Below are positions 1 through 6,070 of a DNA stretch of 9,183 bases, piece after piece. This stretch comes from Bacteroidaceae bacterium. Its GTDB lineage: Bacteria; Bacteroidota; Bacteroidia; Bacteroidales; Bacteroidaceae. A model generated the notes under the pieces. It worked only from the letters and a program-made list of their open reading frames with translations. It had not been told where the DNA came from and ran no database searches. The stretch spans positions 1 through 9,183 of the forward strand of contig JAFZUB010000112.1 of NCBI GenBank assembly GCA_017618515.1, given 5' to 3'. Within the stretch, counting starts at the first letter, position 1; each line of letters opens with the position of its first letter. A program made the translations under genes and the position numbers.

Positions 1-738
1 CAATACATTGGGACCATAGTTGTGCAGTATGATGTCAAACACTCCGTGAACGCCCTCAAAGGCTCCCACTTCTTTCATAATGTCGTGAACCAGCTCTGGG
101 GATATTCTTGCACCCAGCAGTTCATTCACAGGCGAAGCCAACATCTCGATACCGGCCTTGATGATAACCAGTGAGATGAGCGCGCCCAGAAAACCGTCGA
201 TTGACACATTCCATAGGAGCATAATGCCTGCCGACACCAGTGTGGCCAATGTAATTATGGCATCAAAGAGGGCATCTGAGCCGGAGGCAATCAGTGCGTC
301 GCTCTTTAGCCTTTTGCCCTGCTGCTTGACATAGCGCCCCAGCACCAGCTTTACCACGATGGCCACAATGATTACCACTAACGTAACGGTTGTGTATTCA
401 GGCTGGGTAGGCTCAAATATCTTCTTGACTGACTCAATAAACGATGTTACACCTGCAATGAGAACAATGACAGCAATGATGATGGCGCTGAAATATTCCA
501 CGCGTCCAAAGCCGAAGGGATGCTTACGGTCGGCAGGACGCTCGGAGAGTTTTGTCCCGACGATAGTAATGATGCTCGACAGCGCATCACTCAAGTTGTT
601 TACGGCATCCATTACGATAGCCACACTGCTGGCCAGTATGCCCACCACGGCCTTGAATGCTGCCAGCAGCACATTAGCCACAATACCGATGACGCTGGTA
701 CGGATAATCTGCCGAGAGCGATTTGTAATGTCTTTCAT
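1..738 (-). CDS. Cation diffusion facilitator (CDF) metal efflux transporter, 3' end cut by window edge
   Basis: This is an inner-membrane divalent-metal/proton antiporter of the CDF family. The frame is open from the ATG at 736-738 to the window edge, giving 246 codons; the family is usually about 300 residues, so the end of the cytoplasmic C-terminal domain is missing. The N-terminus is followed by several hydrophobic segments and the family hallmark around residues 44-80, DAVNNLSDALSS then HPFGFGRVEY. Metal-site residues by alignment to FieF/YiiP are N47 and D51 in TM2 and D155 and D159 in TM5. This NxxxD/DxxxD set differs from the D/H-containing zinc site and resembles Mn-exporting members, so the substrate could be Mn(II); this is inference. 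The visible end, ILHNYGPNVL, matches the start of the C-terminal domain's HxYGP segment. A GGAACAGGA stretch precedes the ATG. It lies 29 bp after yifB and is probably the last visible gene of the five-gene run. Confidence 0.93.
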   Translation of the reverse strand, partial: MKDITNRSRQIIRTSVIGIVANVLLAAFKAVVGILASSVAIVMDAVNNLSDALSSIITIVGTKLSERPADRKHPFGFGRVEYFSAIIIAVIVLIAGVTSFIESVKKIFEPTQPEYTTVTLVVIIVAIVVKLVLGRYVKQQGKRLKSDALIASGSDALFDAIITLATLVSAGIMLLWNVSIDGFLGALISLVIIKAGIEMLASPVNELLGARISPELVHDIMKEVGAFEGVHGVFDIILHNYGPNVL

Positions 739-767
739 TCCTGTTCCTATTTGTTAGTCATGATAAA

Positions 768-2321
768 TCAAATACCTCTCTCTCCCCAGTTGCCTCTGTC
801 AAGGTTACGATAGCCTACGGCTTCGTTGATATGGCGGAGCTGTATGTCGGGACTGCCGTCAAGGTCGGCGATGGTGCGCGCCACTTTGAGGATGCGGTCG
901 TAGGCGCGGGCCGAGAGGTCGTAGCGCAACATAGCGTCATGGAGGCGTTGAGCTGCCGTGGCATCGGGTTGTGCAAACTTATTGAGCAACTTAGTGGGCA
1001 TCTGTGCATTGCAGTGAACGGAGGGATAGTCTTTGAATCGCTCAGCCTGGATGGCTCTAGCCTTGATGACGCGCTCACGGATGGCAGCGCTGCTTTCGCC
1101 TGCGGGTGCTTTGTTGAGATCGTCAAAGGGCACGGGTGTTACTTCAACCTGAATATCGATACGGTCCAATAGCGGGCCTGAAATCTTACCCAGGTATTTT
1201 TGTATCTGTCCCGGATTGCACACGCAGGCGTGGGTGGGATGGTTGTAATAACCGCAGGGGCAGGGGTTCATGCTGGCTACGAGCATGAAACTGCACGGGA
1301 TATCAATGCTATACTTGGCGCGCGAGATGCTAATATGGCGGTCTTCCAAGGGCTGTCGCATTGTCTCCAAAACACTCTTGGAGAACTCTGGCAGCTCGTC
1401 GAGGAATAGTACTCCATTGTGAGCGAGACTGATTTCGCCGGGTTTGAAGTTGGTGCCGCCGCCAATGAGTGCTACGTCTGACACTGTGTGGTGTGGACTA
1501 CGGAAGGGGCGCTGTGCAATGAGTGAGACGTCCTTGCTCAGTATGCCTGCCACAGAGTGAATCTGCGTTGTTTCCAGACTTTCGCTAAGGGTGAGCGGCG
1601 GCAGGATGGAGGGCAGACGCTTGGCCATCATGGACTTGCCACAGCCAGGGCTGCCTACGAGAAGAACATTGTGGCTTCCTGCTGCTGCAACCTCCAGTGC
1701 ACGCTTGACATTTTCCTGACCTTTCACCTCGCTGAAGTCATAGTCGAAGGCATCCTGATGGTCGGTAAACTCCTTGCGGGTATCTATCTCGATAGGCTGC
1801 AGAGCTGGCTTGCCATTGAGGAAGTCGATGACTTCTACCAGATTTGTTGCCCCATAGACTTTAAGGTTGTTTACTACGGCAGCTTCCCTGATATTATCTT
1901 CTGGCACGATGAGCCCTTTCAGTCCCATCTCTCGAGCTTTGATAGCAATGGGCAGTGCGCCGTGTATGGGGCGTATGGTCCCATCTAGGCCCAACTCGCC
2001 TACGAGCATATATTGCTTTAGTTCATCACATTCTATACGTCCTGTGGCAGCAAGGATTGCCACAGCTAAGGGAAGATCGTATGCGGTGCCCTCCTTGCGA
2101 ATATCGGCAGGAGCCATGTTGATGGTGTATTTAAAGGGCGGCATATGACCGAGCGTGTTCTGTATGGCTGCGGAGATGCGTTCCAGACTTTCTTTTACGG
2201 CATTGTCGGGAAGTCCCACAAGGTATGTCTTTATGCCATTGGTGGAGTGTACTTCTACCTCCACGGGTATGGCTTGCAGTCCGTTGAGGGCGGCGGCATA
2301 GAGTTGTGTTAGTTTGCTCAT
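768..2321 (-). CDS. yifB: YifB/ComM family Mg-chelatase-like AAA+ ATPase
   Basis: This 517-residue protein is a full-length member of the YifB/ComM family, whose usual size is about 500-515. ComM of naturally transformable Proteobacteria is a DNA branch-migration helicase that helps integrate incoming DNA; the role in Bacteroidales is not established. Residues 1-170 form the N-terminal ChlI/Lon-like domain, with LVGLPDNAVKESLERI near 34-49. The AAA+ core has Walker A GSPGCGKS at 223-230, Walker B VLFLDE at 304-309 and an arginine-containing LLDRIDIQVE at 384-393. Residues 352-369 hold C354, C356, C366 and C368, a possible zinc knuckle typical of the family. The C-terminal helical domain ends in HINEAVGYRNLDR. 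The ATG directly abuts the TAA of the M16 gene with no spacing, so translation is probably coupled. There is no clear Shine-Dalgarno sequence. Confidence 0.96.
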   Translation of the reverse strand: MSKLTQLYAAALNGLQAIPVEVEVHSTNGIKTYLVGLPDNAVKESLERISAAIQNTLGHMPPFKYTINMAPADIRKEGTAYDLPLAVAILAATGRIECDELKQYMLVGELGLDGTIRPIHGALPIAIKAREMGLKGLIVPEDNIREAAVVNNLKVYGATNLVEVIDFLNGKPALQPIEIDTRKEFTDHQDAFDYDFSEVKGQENVKRALEVAAAGSHNVLLVGSPGCGKSMMAKRLPSILPPLTLSESLETTQIHSVAGILSKDVSLIAQRPFRSPHHTVSDVALIGGGTNFKPGEISLAHNGVLFLDELPEFSKSVLETMRQPLEDRHISISRAKYSIDIPCSFMLVASMNPCPCGYYNHPTHACVCNPGQIQKYLGKISGPLLDRIDIQVEVTPVPFDDLNKAPAGESSAAIRERVIKARAIQAERFKDYPSVHCNAQMPTKLLNKFAQPDATAAQRLHDAMLRYDLSARAYDRILKVARTIADLDGSPDIQLRHINEAVGYRNLDRGNWGERGI

Positions 2322-3545
2322 TTATCGGAAGATAAGTGTTGTTAGGTTATCGGGGTTGAAGACACTCTGCGCTACGCGCATGAGGTCGGCGGAAGTGATG
2401 GCGCGGATGCGCTGGCATATCTGGTCAACATCGCGGTGATGGCCGGTGAGAGCGTAGGTCTTGCCGAGAGCGAGAGCATAGCTTTCAAAGTTGTCGCCAG
2501 CGATGAGTATCTGACCTGTAAGTTGCTTCTTGGCCATCTGAAGTGTACGTTCGTTAAGGGGACTGCTGCAAAGTGTTTCCAGTTCGCGGCAGACAAGGCG
2601 GCGGCATCGCTCAACTTTGGCTTCTTCGCAGCCGAAATAGACGCTCCATACGCCTGTGTCCTGATAGCAAAAAGTGTTGCTCTCTGCATTATAGACGAGA
2701 CCGTGCTTCTCGCGCAGGCTGACATTGAGGAGAGAATTCATGCCCGGACCGCCAAGGATGTTGTTGAGCAAGAAGAGGGCTGTACGGTCGTCATGATTCA
2801 TGCTGTAACCGCGGTTGCCCATGAGGACATGAGCTTGGTGGGTGTCGCGCTCACTAACGGCCATCTCAGGATGGTAAGGGGGTAGGGGCATCAGTGGTTT
2901 GCTGACGTCGCTGCGCTGCAGAGTGGTGGTATGACGCTCTACTTGTCTGACGACTTTGTCGAAATCGACTTGGCCAAGGACAAAGAATGTGGCATTGTTG
3001 GGGACGTAGTACTTGCGGGTAAAACGCAGGGCATCGGCGGTGGTGTATTGGCGCAGACGCTCTGCCTTGCCGAGGATGTTGCGCCCAAGACCGTGAGAAC
3101 GGAAGAGCATCTCCTCGAAGTCGTCGTAGATGAGCTCGGCGGGGGAGTCGTTGTAGCTGTCTATTTCATCAATGATGACCTCTACCTCTTTATCTATTTC
3201 GTGTTGTGGATAGACGCTATGAAAAACTATGTCGCTGAGCAGATCGACAGCACGGGGGAAATCGTCGCGCTGCACGGTGGCGTAAAAGACTGTAATCTCT
3301 TTATTTGTGAAAGCGTTGAGATCACCGCCAACACGTTCGAGGTTGTTGCGTACATGCCAGGCTCGGCGACGCTCTGTGCCCTTGAATGTCATGTGTTCGC
3401 AGAAATGCGCCATGCCAGAGTCGCGGTCATCCTCATTACGGGTGCCGGCGGCTATGATATAACCGCAATAGACGACATTGGTGGGCGAAGGCTCGTGGAT
3501 AAGACGCAGTCCGTTGGGGAGAGTATGCTGATGAAATGTTCTCAT
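2322..3545 (-). CDS. M16 family zinc metallopeptidase (pitrilysin/MPP-like)
   Basis: This 407-residue protein matches the compact M16B type with two homologous halves. The inverted zinc motif HFCEH is at 47-51 (H47 and H51 bind zinc, E50 is the catalytic base), and E127 in VIIDEIDSYNDSP stands 80 residues after H47, where the third zinc ligand is expected. The N-terminal strand LPNGLRLIHEP and AAGTRNEDDRDSGMAHF are typical of the active half. The second half carries the inactive-domain signature GGPGMNSLLNVSLREKHGLVYNAES. No signal peptide is visible, so it is probably cytoplasmic, where such enzymes degrade or trim peptides; the substrate is unknown. It starts 12 bp after the PfkB kinase stop and ends exactly where yifB begins. 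Processing peptidase and general oligopeptidase roles cannot be told apart from sequence. Confidence 0.96.
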   Translation of the reverse strand: MRTFHQHTLPNGLRLIHEPSPTNVVYCGYIIAAGTRNEDDRDSGMAHFCEHMTFKGTERRRAWHVRNNLERVGGDLNAFTNKEITVFYATVQRDDFPRAVDLLSDIVFHSVYPQHEIDKEVEVIIDEIDSYNDSPAELIYDDFEEMLFRSHGLGRNILGKAERLRQYTTADALRFTRKYYVPNNATFFVLGQVDFDKVVRQVERHTTTLQRSDVSKPLMPLPPYHPEMAVSERDTHQAHVLMGNRGYSMNHDDRTALFLLNNILGGPGMNSLLNVSLREKHGLVYNAESNTFCYQDTGVWSVYFGCEEAKVERCRRLVCRELETLCSSPLNERTLQMAKKQLTGQILIAGDNFESYALALGKTYALTGHHRDVDQICQRIRAITSADLMRVAQSVFNPDNLTTLIFR

Positions 3546-3557
3546 AGTGCTGTACGG

Positions 3558-4487
3558 TTACAGATAGTTGGCTTTGAATGCGCTGCCGGATGCTATGCTG
3601 ATATAGTTGTGAGTAGTGGCACACACCTCGCGCGAGAATTGCATGGCAGTGGCGATAAGCTTGTCCCATTTGCACTCGGGCAGTGAGCGGAGTTCATCAC
3701 GACCGATGCCCTCGGCTGTCAGTGCGCATACGATGCCTGCGTTGAAATTGTCGCCGGCTCCTACGGTGCTGACAACAGTGGCTGGTTTCACGGGATAGTC
3801 TTTCTGCAAGTGTTCTGTGAGCAGGCTGACCTCATTGCTGCCGCGGGTGATGATAAGATTGGGGCATAGCGGTCGTACCTTATTATATATGTCCTCCTTA
3901 TTGTCAAGCCCAAAGATGTTATGGAAATCCTCGTCCGAGCCGCGCACTATGCTGGCTTTGCCCATGTTGTCAAGAATGTTGGGCATCACCTTGTCGAGGT
4001 CGTCAAGGTGGGACGAGCGGAAGTTGATGTCATAATATACTATGCCGCCTGCCTCCTGCACCTTGCTCACAAAGGCGCTGAGCTGTGTATGGATTAGCGG
4101 GTTGACGGCGTAGAAGGAACCGTATATCAGGATATCGCCGTCTTCTATCTTGGGAAGGTGGGTGGGGAATATGTCAGATGCGTGGTCTTTGTAGAAGACA
4201 TACTCGGCATCGTTCTTTTTGTTGAGGAATGCCAATGAGAGCTGCGACCTCTTACCTTCGGTCATCACCAGATATTCTGCGCTTATACCATTTTCCTCCA
4301 GCATCTGCCTAGTGCGTAGGCCGAGGCGGTCGTTGCCAGTTTCGCCTATAAAGACGGCTTTCACACCGCACCGCCCAATTGAAATCATGGCATTGTAGCA
4401 TGAGCCGCCGCATACCATATCTTCTGGCTTGCCGTCGCGGATAATGAAGTCCGTGACGGTCTCCCCGGTGCCGATGACCTTACCCAT
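3558..4487 (-). CDS. PfkB/ribokinase family sugar kinase (fructokinase-like)
   Basis: This 309-residue protein has the size and plan of an ATP-dependent PfkB-family carbohydrate kinase. The N-terminal strand KVIGTGETVTDFI is followed by the substrate-binding glycine pair G27-G28 in CGGSCYNAMISIGRCG and by FIGETGNDRLG. YDINFR at 152-157 matches the conserved D-x-N-x-R element. TVGAGDNFNAG at 241-251 is the second PfkB signature, with D246 as catalytic base and the glycines as anion hole. The sugar is not certain; fructose is the common assignment for Bacteroidetes relatives. The start codon lies inside the 3' end of sufE: the eight bases ATGGGTAA hold both the kinase ATG and the sufE TAA, which suggests translational coupling. 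The M16 gene follows after 12 bp. Confidence 0.94.
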   Translation of the reverse strand: MGKVIGTGETVTDFIIRDGKPEDMVCGGSCYNAMISIGRCGVKAVFIGETGNDRLGLRTRQMLEENGISAEYLVMTEGKRSQLSLAFLNKKNDAEYVFYKDHASDIFPTHLPKIEDGDILIYGSFYAVNPLIHTQLSAFVSKVQEAGGIVYYDINFRSSHLDDLDKVMPNILDNMGKASIVRGSDEDFHNIFGLDNKEDIYNKVRPLCPNLIITRGSNEVSLLTEHLQKDYPVKPATVVSTVGAGDNFNAGIVCALTAEGIGRDELRSLPECKWDKLIATAMQFSREVCATTHNYISIASGSAFKANYL

Positions 4488-4914
4488 TGTCGCGATCTCC
4501 TATGTGTTGATACGTCATCGCGTACATACGCATCTGCCTCAGCATTGCCAACAGTCCATTGGAGCGCGTGGGTGAGAGATGCTCGTCAAGGCCTATGGCA
4601 TGGATGAAGTATAGGTCGGCGGAGAGTATCTCGTCAGCGGTGTGGCCGGAGAGTACCTGAATGAGTAGAGTGACGATGCCTTTTACGATGAGGGCATCGC
4701 TCTCAGCACGGAAGGTAAGCACTCCGTCATGCTCATCGCACACAAGCCATACACGGCTTTGGCAGCCTTCGATGAGGTTGCTCTCGGTCTTGCATTGCTC
4801 AGGCAGAGGCTCTTGCTCGCTGCCGAGGTCTATGAGCAGCTGATAGCGGTCCATCCAGTCATCTAGTTCATTGAATTCCGCTATTATATTATCTTGTGTT
4901 TCGTTAATGGACAT
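4480..4914 (-). CDS. sufE: SufE family cysteine desulfuration protein
   Basis: SufE accepts persulfide sulfur from the cysteine desulfurase SufS and passes it on for Fe-S cluster assembly in the cytoplasm. The 144-residue product has the usual family length. The active-site motif is NLIEGCQSRVW with C51, the same position as the catalytic cysteine of E. coli SufE, and the C-terminal signature LSPTRSNGL is at 113-121. No sufS, sufB, sufC or sufD is in the window, so this copy is separated from the core suf genes and instead heads a run with a sugar kinase and a peptidase. The chosen ATG at 4912-4914 is the first in the frame and follows an AT-rich leader. The gene overlaps the PfkB kinase gene by 8 bp. 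Confidence 0.95.
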   Translation of the reverse strand: MSINETQDNIIAEFNELDDWMDRYQLLIDLGSEQEPLPEQCKTESNLIEGCQSRVWLVCDEHDGVLTFRAESDALIVKGIVTLLIQVLSGHTADEILSADLYFIHAIGLDEHLSPTRSNGLLAMLRQMRMYAMTYQHIGDRDNG

Positions 4915-5002
4915 ATTATGTATTTACAATTAAGCTATTAAACTATATAAGCAACATCTAACCGCTCCCCTCCCTTCATGGGAGGGGCTGGGGGTGGGTC
5001 TG
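4915..5002. other. Intergenic leader before sufE
   Basis: This 88-bp gap separates the cyclase gene from sufE. Its right half (about 4967-5002) is the GC-rich hairpin repeat described separately. Its left half is AT-rich, with several TATA and TTTAA words, and probably carries the promoter of the sufE run. I see no good match to the Bacteroidetes TAnnTTTG element, so a promoter is only inferred. Confidence 0.4.
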
Positions 5003-5005
5003 CTA
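4967..5005 (-). repeat. GC-rich hairpin repeat, copy 1 (3' end of cyclase gene)
   Basis: The plus strand reads CCCCTCCC (4967-4974), loop TTCAT, GGGAGGGG (4980-4987), a perfect 8-bp inverted repeat. It is followed by CT and then a 16-base block, 4990-5005, that is identical in copy 2. The last three bases of the block form the TAG stop of the cyclase gene. In the transcript it would be a strong 3' hairpin, but no U-run follows, so it may act as an RNA stabiliser or a weak terminator rather than as a standard intrinsic terminator. The shared sequence and similar site in copy 2 suggest a dispersed intergenic repeat family. Confidence 0.75.
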
Positions 5006-5989
5006 GTAGGTATAGATGAGCTGAAGGAGCGTCTGGCCTACAGCCTTGAGTGTGTTGGGGTCGATGTTTTGTGGATTATCACTGAGGGTGTGCCATGTGG
5101 AGCCGAAGCTGTGCTCCATTCCAGGATAATAGGGTATTATGTCGATGGTTGGTATGTCGGCTATGAGGTTGAGGGGCAGGTGGTCATCGGTGATGGCGCC
5201 TCCGTTTTCATCGGGAAAGAGGCTGCTGTAGCCTGCAGACTTGGCGGCATCCCATACGAGGGTGACGACACTGTCGGCATAGCGCTGCGAGAAGAGTTCT
5301 TTATAGAAAGTGGCACCTTTGCCTCCTACCATATCCAAGAGGATGCCGAAGCGGAAATCTGTGCGGTGGGGATGAGTTGCCCAATACTGTGAGCCCAAGC
5401 ACCAGGTGGACTGCTCGTCGCCCTTAAAGGTGGTGTCCCACTCGGGGAGGCCAGCATCCTCGGCGTCGAAGCACACAAAATCGACTCCTATGGTAGGTGC
5501 GTTCTGGCTGAGCACACGTGCTATCTCTGTCATAACAGCGACACCGCTGGCTCCGTCGTTGGCTGCGGGCACGGGGCTGTGATGGTTGGCAGGGTCGGGG
5601 TCATTGTCAGCCCATGGGCGACTGTCCCAATGAGTGCAGATCAGTATGCGCTCTTCAAGATCGGGCTTGTAGGAAGCGATGATGTTGCAGCCGTGGAAGC
5701 GCTGGCCGTTGTAAAGGGTGAAGTCGGCTTCTTGCCTGCTTACTTCGCAGCCAAGGGCGGCGAAGACATCTTCTATATACTGTGCGCAGTCGGCGTGGGC
5801 CTTACTGCCAAGGGTGCGCGGACCGAAGGCGCATTGCGTCTCTATGCTGGCCATGGCGCTGTCAGCATTGAAGGCGGGTATTTGCACGGTGTCTTTAGGA
5901 GTGGCCTCGTCAGCGCCTTTGCTGCCGCCACAGCTTGCAAGACTGAAAGCGACGGCACTACAGATTATCGTATAAACAATTCTTTTCAT
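5003..5989 (-). CDS. Type II-like glutaminyl cyclase lipoprotein (M28 fold)
   Basis: The predicted enzyme converts N-terminal glutamine of peptides or proteins to pyroglutamate. The 328-residue product starts with a lipoprotein signal, with LASC ending at C20, so it is exported and lipid-anchored. Residues aligning with human glutaminyl cyclase are D145 in AANDGASG, D178 in FDAEDAG and H300 in TWHT as the single zinc site, and E177, D219, D269, H293 and W299 as catalytic residues. The DDHLP at 268-272 and WHTLSDNPQNID at 299-310 are very close to the mammalian form. This residue set and the W299-H300 pair argue for a cyclase rather than a two-zinc M28 aminopeptidase. Homologs are described in Porphyromonas, Tannerella and Prevotella. 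It follows the dipeptidase fusion gene after 62 bp and ends at a GC-rich hairpin repeat. ATG 5987-5989 is the only start giving a full signal peptide. Confidence 0.92.
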   Translation of the reverse strand: MKRIVYTIICSAVAFSLASCGGSKGADEATPKDTVQIPAFNADSAMASIETQCAFGPRTLGSKAHADCAQYIEDVFAALGCEVSRQEADFTLYNGQRFHGCNIIASYKPDLEERILICTHWDSRPWADNDPDPANHHSPVPAANDGASGVAVMTEIARVLSQNAPTIGVDFVCFDAEDAGLPEWDTTFKGDEQSTWCLGSQYWATHPHRTDFRFGILLDMVGGKGATFYKELFSQRYADSVVTLVWDAAKSAGYSSLFPDENGGAITDDHLPLNLIADIPTIDIIPYYPGMEHSFGSTWHTLSDNPQNIDPNTLKAVGQTLLQLIYTY

Positions 5990-6032
5990 ATATTAATATC
6001 TTCTCTAAACTTTCAACTCTAAACTATCCTCT

Positions 6033-6070
6033 CTCCCTTCATGGGAGGGGGTTAGGGGGTGGGTCTGCTA
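6033..6070 (-). repeat. GC-rich hairpin repeat, copy 2 (supplies the stop of the fusion gene)
   Basis: The 18 bases at 6033-6050, CTCCCTTCATGGGAGGGG, are identical to 4970-4987, and the 16 bases at 6055-6070 are identical to 4990-5005. Only the spacer differs (GTTA here, CT in copy 1). Orientation relative to transcription is the same. The element reaches into the fusion gene: codons 582-586 (S-R-P-T-P) lie within the 16-base block, and the TAA comes from the spacer. The hairpin is shorter here (CTCCC/GGGAG plus a wobble pair) and lies just past the stop. It is followed by an AT-rich stretch with two TTTAGAG words before the cyclase gene start. Confidence 0.75.

Noticed and set aside
2931..3686. 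Plus-strand 251-codon open frame
   Set aside because: It lies antisense to the M16 peptidase and PfkB kinase genes, whose catalytic motifs are intact. Its product has no recognisable domain. Similar long shadows (5579-6022, 6967-7560, 7816-8325) were dismissed for the same reason.
5003..5989. M28 aminopeptidase as the product of this gene
   Set aside because: The fold is M28, but the DDHLP and WHT..DN segments and the single-zinc residue set match glutaminyl cyclases more closely.
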